From assembly GCA_029573365.1 (NCBI GenBank), contig JAKQGD010000162.1:1-6323 (forward strand): a stretch of 6,323 bases of DNA, in the 5' to 3' direction. The notes under the pieces were generated by a model. It searched no databases, was not told where the DNA came from, and was given only the letters and a program-made list of their open reading frames with translations. The stretch is from Bacteroidota bacterium. Lineage in GTDB: Bacteria; Bacteroidota; Bacteroidia; Chitinophagales; Saprospiraceae. A program made the position numbers and the translations under genes. Numbering within the stretch: position 1 is the first letter of the stretch; the number at the start of each line of letters is the position of its first letter. Of the stretch, positions 1 to 6,254 are shown one piece after another.

Positions 1-2
1 AA

Positions 3-1283
3 GTAAGCTTTAAGAAAGGTTCTCGCAAAGAATTTTTTGTCAACGACCCACTGGCCCGTGCAGTCACCGGCGACATGGTGGTGGTGGAGACGACCAGCGG
101 CTATGACGTAGGCAGGATTTCTCTGTCAGGCGAGTTGGTGAGGCTACAGATGAAAAAGAAACGGACGTCCGAAGAAAGGGTAGCTCATAAGATCCTGCGT
201 AAAGCCAATGAAAGAGATCTGGAAAAGCTGGACGAAGCCCGTCATCTGGAACAGGAGACCATGGTCAGAGCACGGGTCATAGCACGAACCCTTGGGCTGG
301 ACATGAAACTGGGAGATGTGGAGTACCAGGGCGACAAAAAGAAAGCAACATTTTACTACACCGCCGAAGGCCGGGTAGACTTCCGAGAACTGGTCAAGGA
401 GTATGCCCGCGAGTTCAAAATAAAGATAGAAATGCGGCAGATAGGTGCCCGTCAGGAAACAGCCCGTATAGGTGGCATAGGATCCTGTGGCAGGGAGCTG
501 TGCTGCTCCACATGGCTTTCGGATTTCAAATCTGTAAACACTGCAGCTGCACGGTACCAGAACATTGCCATCAACCAGTCCAAACTTTCGGGCCAGTGCG
601 GACGTCTCAAGTGCTGTCTCAATTACGAACTTGACACATACCTCGATGCATTGGAAGACTTTCCGGAAGATGCCGATACACTAAGAACCAAGGCAGGCAC
701 CCTCGTCCTGATCAAGACCGATATATTTAAAGGTTTGCTGTACTACGCTTACGAAAACAATGACAAGATGAGGGGCACCATCCTCGCTGTCAGTACAGCC
801 AGGGCCAAGGAAGTAAGACAGCTCAATAAAAACAACATCTTGCCCGACGAACTCAGTCCTGATATCGTCAACACCCCAGGGACGACAGACCCTGATGACG
901 AAAACGCTGTACATGGTTATGAGGATGTTACAGGGCTGATTGAACTCAGAAACGAACCCCGCAAGAAAAAGAAAAAGAAACCGGGAAACAAACCTGTCAT
1001 ACAGGGAGGTCCCAGACCCGAAAGAAAAGATGGCAGGCCTGACAACAGAGAAGGTAAACCTGACAACAGGCAGCAACACAGGGACCGGCCCGACAGGGCC
1101 AAACAAGGTCCTGACCAAAGAAACGAAAAACCGTCAGAACCCAGGGAACCCAGAGAGCCCAGGGATAAACCTTCGGGACCACCAGCGGGGTCAGGTCCTC
1201 AGCAACTGGGCCAGAATACAGGTAATCCCAACAAGAAGAAGAAATTTTTCAATAAAAACAAAAAGCCGAGGGACGGCCAGTAA
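3..1283 (+). CDS. ricT: RicT/YaaT-like PSP1-domain protein, 5' end outside the window
   Basis: The reading frame is open from base 3, and the first ATG (75) lies inside a conserved stretch, with FFVNDPLARAVTGD encoded just before it. The true start is therefore almost certainly left of the window. Counting from the ATG at 75, the PSP1 C-terminal domain covers roughly residues 60-200. It carries two matching cysteine motifs, CGRELCC (Cys138, 143, 144) and CGRLKCC (Cys175, 180, 181), in the contexts GGIGSCGRELCCSTW and LSGQCGRLKCCLNYE. From about residue 295 the protein is a Lys/Arg/Pro/Asn/Gln-rich, probably disordered tail with short repeats (EPREPREPRD) and a basic end (KKKKFFNKNKK). In Bacillus subtilis, RicT joins RicA and RicF in an Fe-S-binding complex that promotes RNase Y-dependent mRNA maturation and affects sporulation, competence and biofilm formation. 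The cysteines suggest Fe-S binding here too, but the role in Bacteroidota is inferred only. The basic tail could bind nucleic acid. lpdA begins 15 bases after the stop, so the two may share a transcript. Family assignment is firm; the exact function is not. Confidence 0.9.
   Translation, partial: VSFKKGSRKEFFVNDPLARAVTGDMVVVETTSGYDVGRISLSGELVRLQMKKKRTSEERVAHKILRKANERDLEKLDEARHLEQETMVRARVIARTLGLDMKLGDVEYQGDKKKATFYYTAEGRVDFRELVKEYAREFKIKIEMRQIGARQETARIGGIGSCGRELCCSTWLSDFKSVNTAAARYQNIAINQSKLSGQCGRLKCCLNYELDTYLDALEDFPEDADTLRTKAGTLVLIKTDIFKGLLYYAYENNDKMRGTILAVSTARAKEVRQLNKNNILPDELSPDIVNTPGTTDPDDENAVHGYEDVTGLIELRNEPRKKKKKKPGNKPVIQGGPRPERKDGRPDNREGKPDNRQQHRDRPDRAKQGPDQRNEKPSEPREPREPRDKPSGPPAGSGPQQLGQNTGNPNKKKKFFNKNKKPRDGQ
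1038..1163 (+). repeat. Short direct repeats encoding the charged tail of the RicT-like protein
   Basis: Within the tail-coding DNA, CCTGACAACAG occurs at 1038-1048 and again at 1059-1069, a 21-base period encoding R/K-P-D-N-R twice. At 1137-1163 a 9-base unit is repeated three times imperfectly and encodes EPREPREPR. Both periods are multiples of three, so copy-number change by slippage would keep the frame. This is low-complexity coding sequence, not a mobile repeat. Confidence 0.6.
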
Positions 1284-1298
1284 AATATAATTGCAGGT

Positions 1299-2699
1299 AT
1301 GAAATATGATGTAACGGTGATTGGTTCGGGGCCGGGAGGATATGTATGTGCCATCAGAGCAGCACAGCTGGGCCTGCGGATAGCCCTGATAGAAAAATAC
1401 AATACCCTGGGAGGCACCTGCCTCAATGTAGGTTGTATACCATCTAAAGCTCTGCTTGACAGCAGCGAACACTATCACAATGCCGCTCACCGGTTTGCAG
1501 AACACGGCATCACAGCAACAGGCCTCAAAGCAGACCTGAAACAGATGGTCGCCAGAAAAAACCAGGTGGTAGACCAGACAAGCAAGGGAGTGGAATTTCT
1601 CATGAAAAAAAACAAGGTCGATGTCTTCACCGGTGTGGGATCGTTTGTGACCAAAAACAAAATACTGGTGACAACATCAGATGGCAACAAGGAGCTCGAG
1701 ACAGACAAGGTGGTCATAGCCACAGGCTCCAAGCCGGTGATGCCCGCCATATTTAATTACGATAAAAACAGGGTGATCTCATCAACCGAGGCCCTCAATA
1801 TAGACAAGATACCTGCCAGGATGGTGGTAGTAGGCGGAGGTGTTATAGGCCTGGAACTGGGCTCCGTCTTTGCCCGGCTGGGGACCGCAGTAGATGTAGT
1901 AGAATACATGGACAGCATCATACCTACGATGGATGCTGACTGCTCCAGGGAATTGCTCAGGTCGCTTAAAAAACTGGGCATGAATTTCTACCTGGGCCAT
2001 GGCGTCACCGGAGTTAAACCGACAAAGACCTCCTGTACAGTGACCGTAAAGAAAAACAACAGCGAGGACACCTTTGACATAAAGGCAGACTATTGTCTTG
2101 TATCCATAGGCAGAAGGCCCTATACGGAGGGACTCAACCTGGAAGCTGTGGGCATTAAAACCGACGAAAAAGGGAGGATAGAAGTAAACAGCCACCTTGA
2201 GACATCCGTACCCGGTATCTTTGCCATAGGTGACGTAGTGAGAGGTGCCATGCTCGCCCACAAGGCGGAGGAAGAAGGAGTTTTGGTCGCAGAATACCTC
2301 GGCGGAGGCAAGCCACACATAGACTACAACCTAATACCGGGCGTAGTATATACCTGGCCGGAAGTAGCCGCTGTTGGCAAGACAGAGGAAGAACTCAAAG
2401 CTTCAGGACAACCATACAAGGTGGGTAAATTTATGTTTAAGGCTCTCGGCAGGAGTCGTGCCAGCATGGATACCGACGGTTTTGTCAAAGTGCTTTCTCA
2501 CAAGGACACAGACGAGTTGCTGGGAGTACATATGGTGGGTCCCCGCGTAGCAGACGTGATCATGGAGGCGGTGGCACTTATGGAATTCCGGGCCAGTGCC
2601 GAAGACATGGCAAGGATATGCCACCCGCATCCCACATACACCGAGGCTGTTAAGGAGGCCGCCCTCGATGCCACAGGCAAGAGAGCCATACATATGTAA
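1299..2699 (+). CDS. lpdA: Dihydrolipoyl dehydrogenase (E3 component)
   Basis: A complete 466-residue protein, the usual length for E3. It is a cytosolic FAD flavoprotein that reoxidises the dihydrolipoyl groups of the pyruvate, 2-oxoglutarate and branched-chain 2-oxoacid dehydrogenases and of the glycine cleavage system, passing electrons to NAD+. Visible motifs, in order: the FAD-binding GSGPGG at residues 9-14; the redox disulfide GGTCLNVGC with Cys41 and Cys46; ATGS at 141-144; the NAD-binding GGGVIG at 179-184 after a beta strand, with an acidic residue (Glu202) near the end of the second strand; the second FAD motif FAIGD at 308-312; and the C-terminal dimerisation domain ending in HPHPTYTEA, where His444 and Glu449 form the catalytic pair that completes the partner subunit's active site. 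The HxHPTxxE motif and GGTCLNVGC separate it from glutathione and mercuric reductases. The ATG at 1299 is the natural start because the FAD motif follows at once; a weak GCAGG precedes it. No E1 or E2 genes are nearby, so which complex it serves cannot be told; one E3 often serves several. Confidence 0.97.
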   Translation: MKYDVTVIGSGPGGYVCAIRAAQLGLRIALIEKYNTLGGTCLNVGCIPSKALLDSSEHYHNAAHRFAEHGITATGLKADLKQMVARKNQVVDQTSKGVEFLMKKNKVDVFTGVGSFVTKNKILVTTSDGNKELETDKVVIATGSKPVMPAIFNYDKNRVISSTEALNIDKIPARMVVVGGGVIGLELGSVFARLGTAVDVVEYMDSIIPTMDADCSRELLRSLKKLGMNFYLGHGVTGVKPTKTSCTVTVKKNNSEDTFDIKADYCLVSIGRRPYTEGLNLEAVGIKTDEKGRIEVNSHLETSVPGIFAIGDVVRGAMLAHKAEEEGVLVAEYLGGGKPHIDYNLIPGVVYTWPEVAAVGKTEEELKASGQPYKVGKFMFKALGRSRASMDTDGFVKVLSHKDTDELLGVHMVGPRVADVIMEAVALMEFRASAEDMARICHPHPTYTEAVKEAALDATGKRAIHM

Positions 2700-2734
2700 T
2701 ATACAAAAACTGTTTCTATAACGCAAGGCCTTAA

Positions 2735-2754
2735 ACCATCTGCGGGCAGAAGGT
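2735..2754 (+). other. Small stem-loop in the lpdA-batD gap
   Basis: ACCATCTG (2735-2742) and CAGAAGGT (2747-2754) can form a seven-pair stem with one A-A mismatch and a CGGG loop. A perfect 8-base palindrome, AAGGCCTT, lies just upstream at 2725-2732. No U-run follows, so this is not a classical intrinsic terminator. It sits 20 bases before the batD ATG and could be a weak attenuator, an mRNA-processing structure, or chance. The rest of this 75-base gap shows no clear Bacteroidota promoter (TAnnTTTG) or ribosome binding site. Confidence 0.35.
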
Positions 2755-2774
2755 GTTAATTCGTCTGAATTTCA

Positions 2775-4514
2775 ATGGAATCTGCATCCCTAAAATCCAT
2801 GTACAGGATAAAAAGCATTAGACTGGTACTGATGTGGACCGGAGTGATGATTTTACTGGCCGTCACCCAGGCAATCGGTTATACACAAAAGGCTGGATTT
2901 TACCTACGCACCGATAGAACCGAAATCCATGAAGGCGAGTCATTCGTCCTTGAAGCCATCCTCGAAAACATAGACGCTCGCAATATAAGATTGCCAGACC
3001 TGTCCCCCTTCGAAGTCTTACAGGGGCCGGCTACTTCCTCATCCATGTCCATAATCAATGGCCGGCAGAGCTCCAGTTATAGCCACAAATACGTGCTCAA
3101 AGCCGTTAAAAAGGGACAGTTTGAGATTGCTCCAGCTACGTGTCTGGCTGCAGGGAAAACCCTGAAAACCAATGCCCTCAAGGTGACGGTCCTGGCCAGA
3201 AAAAATACGTCTGCCCCAGTTGCGGAGGGTGACAAAGCCACATTTATAAGAATGGAAGCTTCGGCCACTTCTGTTTATCCGGGCCAGCAGCTGGTGCTTG
3301 ATTATGTATTGTACACAAGGCAAAATCTGGAATCTTGTAACCTGGAAAGCGAACCCTCAACGGCAGGATTTTTTGCCCTGCCTGTCAATGATGTAAGAGA
3401 CCAGCCTCAGAGAGTACAGATCAAAGGCAGGGAATACTACACGCAGGTGGTTAAAAGGGTGCTGCTGTTTCCACAGAAAACGGGAGATTTTACTCTTGAC
3501 CCCGCAGTATTTGTCATAAGTCTACCTGATGGCGACGGCAGCCAGTCGTTTTTTTTCAGACAGTTCCGAAGAGAAAAAGTGTCCACCAATTCACTGCAGT
3601 TAAAGGTCCGTAAGCTGCCCGAAAATGCTCCACCGTCTTTTAGCGGATGTGTAGGTGAGTTTACCATGAAAACGACATTAAAGAAACCCACAGTGGCTGT
3701 CGGCGAAACTGTAAAACTGGAGCTGGAAATAAAAGGAGACGGTGACCCCAACCTCATGAGGCCTCCCGGCCAGGTCTTTCCCCCAGGATTCGAAACGTAT
3801 GAACCTTCCATCATCTACGAAAACTCTTTCCAGGATGGCAGAAAACAGATTACTGTCAAACAATTTGAATACCTTGCCGTACCCCAAAAAGAAGGGAATT
3901 TTGGTTTTGTTCCCGGTTTTTCATACTACTCACCGGAGGCAGGCAAATATAAAACCATCAAAGGAGACTCGATCAGAATCAATGTACTTCCTTCAACAGG
4001 CACCCCTGTAACTTCCAATAAACCGGCTGCCTCCGAAACCTTTGAATCTACAAAGGAACCGTCCGTTTCTGATACCCTCGGCAGCATCATCCGCAAACCT
4101 CTTATTGTCGTCGCCATGGTCATAGTAGCCTTGCTCACTTTCTTAGGCATCTATCTGAAAGGACGAAAAAGACAAATCACAGGCACGAATAAATCTGGCC
4201 ACGCTGCTGATGCGGCTCTGAAAAAACTGGAAGAAGCCAGACTAATGTACCACAAAGGAGACCTGAGCGGATATTATCACTTGCTATCAGGGACAGTCAA
4301 CGGTTACATTACAGAAAAGTACAAAATACCCCATGAAGATTCGGGCATGAAAGGTATAGCAAGTTACCTGGCAGCTAGGAATACCGATTCTGAAGCCATA
4401 GAACTGTACAACCAGATTATGCAAAAATGTGAACTTGCCCTGTTTGCGGGTACTTATGCCGACGATGCCTCTCTTTACGACAAAGCCAGCCGGCTGATTA
4501 GCTTGCTCAGATAA
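2775..4514 (+). CDS. batD: BatD-family membrane-anchored protein
   Basis: A 579-residue protein with BatD architecture. Residues ~15-35 (RLVLMWTGVMILLAVTQAIG) form a signal peptide or signal anchor, with possible cleavage after AIG. Three beta-rich, probably immunoglobulin-like regions follow, at about 40-140, 155-280 and 290-405. The first contains a strong family hallmark: a 'F-VLQGP---SSMSIING--S' stretch at residues 79-100, then a Y-VLKA-KKGQFEI run. The third ends with the typical FEYLAVPQKEGNF and a Y-SPEAGKYKT motif (~364-395). A Ser/Thr-rich linker (405-435) leads to a membrane helix at ~442-460, positively charged GRKR, and a ~110-residue helical cytoplasmic tail. Bat proteins are linked to aerotolerance in Bacteroides fragilis and to envelope or stress functions in spirochaetes; BatD's biochemistry is unknown. 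BatA and BatB (MoxR-linked von Willebrand A proteins), BatC and BatE are absent nearby. An alternative ATG at 2799 would remove eight residues and give a tidier signal peptide; neither start has a Shine-Dalgarno sequence. Confidence 0.88.
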   Translation: MESASLKSMYRIKSIRLVLMWTGVMILLAVTQAIGYTQKAGFYLRTDRTEIHEGESFVLEAILENIDARNIRLPDLSPFEVLQGPATSSSMSIINGRQSSSYSHKYVLKAVKKGQFEIAPATCLAAGKTLKTNALKVTVLARKNTSAPVAEGDKATFIRMEASATSVYPGQQLVLDYVLYTRQNLESCNLESEPSTAGFFALPVNDVRDQPQRVQIKGREYYTQVVKRVLLFPQKTGDFTLDPAVFVISLPDGDGSQSFFFRQFRREKVSTNSLQLKVRKLPENAPPSFSGCVGEFTMKTTLKKPTVAVGETVKLELEIKGDGDPNLMRPPGQVFPPGFETYEPSIIYENSFQDGRKQITVKQFEYLAVPQKEGNFGFVPGFSYYSPEAGKYKTIKGDSIRINVLPSTGTPVTSNKPAASETFESTKEPSVSDTLGSIIRKPLIVVAMVIVALLTFLGIYLKGRKRQITGTNKSGHAADAALKKLEEARLMYHKGDLSGYYHLLSGTVNGYITEKYKIPHEDSGMKGIASYLAARNTDSEAIELYNQIMQKCELALFAGTYADDASLYDKASRLISLLR

Positions 4515-4534
4515 GTAAGCCTACTCCAGACCGG

Positions 4535-4576
4535 AAACAAAAAGAGCACCCTTTCTCTTTTGAAAGCAGTGCTCTT
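4535..4576 (-). terminator. Intrinsic terminator of the TPR gene, possibly bidirectional
   Basis: An 8-base perfect stem pairs AAGAGCAC (4542-4549) with GTGCTCTT (4569-4576). It continues after a small internal loop as CTTTC (4551-4555) with GAAAG (4562-4566), around a 6-base loop. Read on the minus strand, the stem ends in CTCTT and runs straight into TTTGTTT (4541-4535), a good U-tract, so it should end transcription of the minus-strand TPR gene about 38 bases past its stop. On the plus strand the stem is followed by CAGTCTTGG, a poor U-tract, so termination of the batD transcript here would be weaker, although the hairpin would still give its mRNA a protected 3' end. Confidence 0.85.
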
Positions 4577-4608
4577 CAGTCTTGGTTATTAAAAGAGTAA
4601 TTCTATCA

Positions 4609-4622
4609 GCAGATCAATCTGC
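4609..4622 (-). repeat. Small inverted repeat across the TPR gene stop codon
   Basis: GCAGA (4609-4613) and TCTGC (4618-4622) flank TCAA, giving a 5-pair hairpin whose loop contains the TGA stop codon of the minus-strand gene (4616-4614). It may be chance. It lies upstream of the terminator in the transcript of that gene, so the mRNA may end in two consecutive hairpins. Confidence 0.3.
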
Positions 4623-6014
4623 ATAATATTTTATCATCGATGTGATTTCTTTATCGAGTTTAAGCTCCGGTGCAATCTCAAAAAGGATGCCGTGCAGGTC
4701 ATAATTCTCCACAAGGGCTTCGTCCAGCAACTCCAGACAAACGGCCCTTTCCTTTTGCAAATATGCCAGAATTGCCCTGCAGTAGAGCAGGTCAGAGCCA
4801 TAGGTATGTTCTTCGGCTTCGTCGAGGACCTGGACAGCTTCATTTAAAAAGCCCATTTTAATAAGGAAAGCCACATACTCCCTCCAGTAAAGAGTATCTT
4901 CAGGTCCCGTCTGGGTGGCCATCTGGAAATTGAGCGTGGCTTTGTTGTAATTTTCGACCGCAAGGTAGGCCTTCGCCAGTCCGAGATAATATTCTTCTCT
5001 GCGGTTTTCGAGGCTGATAGCCTTATGGTACGCATTGATAGCGTTATACCAAACCTGATCCCTGGCATAACATTCGCCCAGAAGAAAATAGGCCTCATCA
5101 CTAAATCCGTCCAACTTTATTGCCTTGAGGAGCCACTGCTTGGCGATACCTATTCTGTTCAGAGATATGTAGCAACTGGCTATGCTTACCATGAGTTCGC
5201 TGTTGGGCCCAAACCGTGAATTGGCTTCTGTATATATTTCGAGAGCCTTGTTAAAATCCCTCAGCTGTACACAAGTGTCGGCACAGTCGAGATAACCGCT
5301 TTCAAAATCAGGATTGATGATAAAGGAATATTCCAGGGCCTCAATGGCTTTTTCGTATTCGGTAGTACAGTTGTAACCATGGCCCAGATTGTACCATGCC
5401 TGGTAATTATATGGATCCCTTTCTATAATATTTTTATGAAGGTCCACGCTGTCGTCATATCTGCGTGACAACTCGGCACTGATCCAGATTCGTTCCATGG
5501 CTTCTTCGTTGTTGCTGTCAAGCATGACCGCCTTGGCCAGTAATTCGTACATCATATTGTAATCTTTCATGTGCTCGTACATAAAGGACTCTGCTATAAG
5601 CAAATCGGCACTTTCAGTACGGGTGGCACCACAATTAAGGTCCTCTATGATGGCCTGAGCCTCGGCAAATCTTTTGAGTATGGCCAAAGCCCTCACCTTG
5701 ATGATGGCAATCTCCCTTTCGTAAGGAGCTATGGTTTGAACAAAAGAAAGAACATTCAGACAATCTTGGGTCTTGCCGGAATTGAGTAAAAGCCTCGCCT
5801 TAATGATGTAGAACTCAGATCTGTATTTAAACTGGTCAATGGCCATGTCGACAACCATCAACGCCTTTTCAAAAAGGTACTCATCTTCATAGTAGTCCAA
5901 CAATTGATGGTACACTTTTTCTTCCATGTACCCTAACTCCCCTTTATCAAAGGACAACTCAAACTCTGACACGAGATTGATGAGTGCGGTGTCGCGTTTT
6001 GTTTTGTTTTCCAT
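4614..6014 (-). CDS. Cytosolic protein built of tandem TPR repeats
   Basis: A complete 466-residue protein with no signal peptide or membrane helix, so probably cytosolic. Nearly all of it is helical repeats of about 34 residues. I place about twelve units from residue ~32 to ~440. The most canonical is at 203-236 (AWYNLGHGYNCTTEYEKAIE core, then a NP turn); another clear one is at 305-338 (AYFLLGECYARDQVWYNAIN core). TPR solenoids bind other proteins, so a scaffold or adaptor role is likely, but no partner or pathway can be read from the sequence. I recall similar-length TPR proteins in many Bacteroidota, sharing the layout of an acidic N-terminus, TPRs throughout and a short end after an 'LF/IAPEL' stretch (here residues 445-466). 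This suggests a conserved core protein of the phylum, of unknown function. The ATG at 6014 is the first in frame, and the next Met is codon 30. AT-rich sequence without Shine-Dalgarno precedes it. It is transcribed convergently with batD and has its own terminator. Confidence 0.88.
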   Translation of the reverse strand: MENKTKRDTALINLVSEFELSFDKGELGYMEEKVYHQLLDYYEDEYLFEKALMVVDMAIDQFKYRSEFYIIKARLLLNSGKTQDCLNVLSFVQTIAPYEREIAIIKVRALAILKRFAEAQAIIEDLNCGATRTESADLLIAESFMYEHMKDYNMMYELLAKAVMLDSNNEEAMERIWISAELSRRYDDSVDLHKNIIERDPYNYQAWYNLGHGYNCTTEYEKAIEALEYSFIINPDFESGYLDCADTCVQLRDFNKALEIYTEANSRFGPNSELMVSIASCYISLNRIGIAKQWLLKAIKLDGFSDEAYFLLGECYARDQVWYNAINAYHKAISLENRREEYYLGLAKAYLAVENYNKATLNFQMATQTGPEDTLYWREYVAFLIKMGFLNEAVQVLDEAEEHTYGSDLLYCRAILAYLQKERAVCLELLDEALVENYDLHGILFEIAPELKLDKEITSMIKYYAD

Positions 6015-6050
6015 AAATATATATACTGTGTCCGGGATTATAAGACGGTG

Positions 6051-6058
6051 TAAATATA
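6051..6058 (-). promoter_or_regulatory. Candidate -7 element for the TPR gene
   Basis: On the minus strand this reads TATATTTA, seven of eight positions matching the Bacteroidota -7 consensus TAnnTTTG. It would place transcription start some 30 bases before the ATG. The nearest upstream TTTTG (minus strand, 6090-6086) is about 27 bases away, longer than the usual ~19-21 base spacing, so the -33 element is not convincing. In sequence this AT-rich, a 7/8 match is easily met by chance. Confidence 0.25.
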
Positions 6059-6173
6059 GATATAATTACTACCCTAGGACGATTTCAAAACAACAATTTT
6101 TCCACATAATGCAAAGTTTTTTTTGTATCAAAAATTATCATATATATTTGATTATCAGCTACTTATATAGATA

Positions 6174-6254
6174 TTGGCTTTTTAAATGTTGATTAAAACT
6201 CTAAAGCCCATATGTTAATACATAGTCGATAATCATTAATTGTTGGCTTTAGGG
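6174..6254. repeat. Inverted repeat with two alternative partners
   Basis: CTAAAGCC (6201-6208) is perfectly complementary to GGCTTTAG (6245-6252). The stem extends outward by a T-G wobble and a C-G pair to 6199 and 6254, giving ten pairs around a 36-base loop. Inside the loop, TATGT-TAAT-ACATA (6211-6224) is itself a perfect small palindrome. A second copy of TTGGCTTT sits upstream at 6174-6181 (the other is 6243-6250), so AAAGCC at 6203-6208 could pair with either copy, and the two structures exclude each other. Neither is followed by a clear U-tract on the plus strand; on the minus strand the longer stem is followed by GAGTTTTAAT, a weak one. Function is unknown. Confidence 0.4.

Noticed and set aside
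75..77. ATG at 75 as the real start of the RicT-like gene
   Set aside because: The frame stays open to the window edge, and the 24 codons before the ATG read as ordinary family sequence, so the gene is cut by the window.
681..1118. A 145-codon minus-strand open frame inside the RicT-like gene
   Set aside because: It is antisense to a well-supported coding region, has no family resemblance, and its composition is typical of an antisense shadow.
940..1290. A 116-codon plus-strand open frame overlapping the end of the RicT-like gene
   Set aside because: It lies wholly in another frame of the tail-coding DNA. Its Lys/Arg/Asn-rich composition is what that low-complexity sequence gives when shifted, and it has no recognisable motif.
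1782..2318. A 178-codon minus-strand open frame inside lpdA
   Set aside because: It is antisense to the NAD-binding and second FAD-binding regions of an intact, highly conserved enzyme. The open frame is a side effect of that gene's codon use.
1299..2699. lpdA as mercuric or glutathione reductase
   Set aside because: The HPHPTYTE end and the GGTCLNVGC centre match dihydrolipoyl dehydrogenase. There is no N-terminal heavy-metal domain and no C-terminal cysteine pair.
4614..6014. The TPR protein as BatC, partner of the BatD-like protein
   Set aside because: It is on the opposite strand, behind its own terminator, has no export signal, and at 466 residues of continuous TPR does not resemble BatC as I know it.
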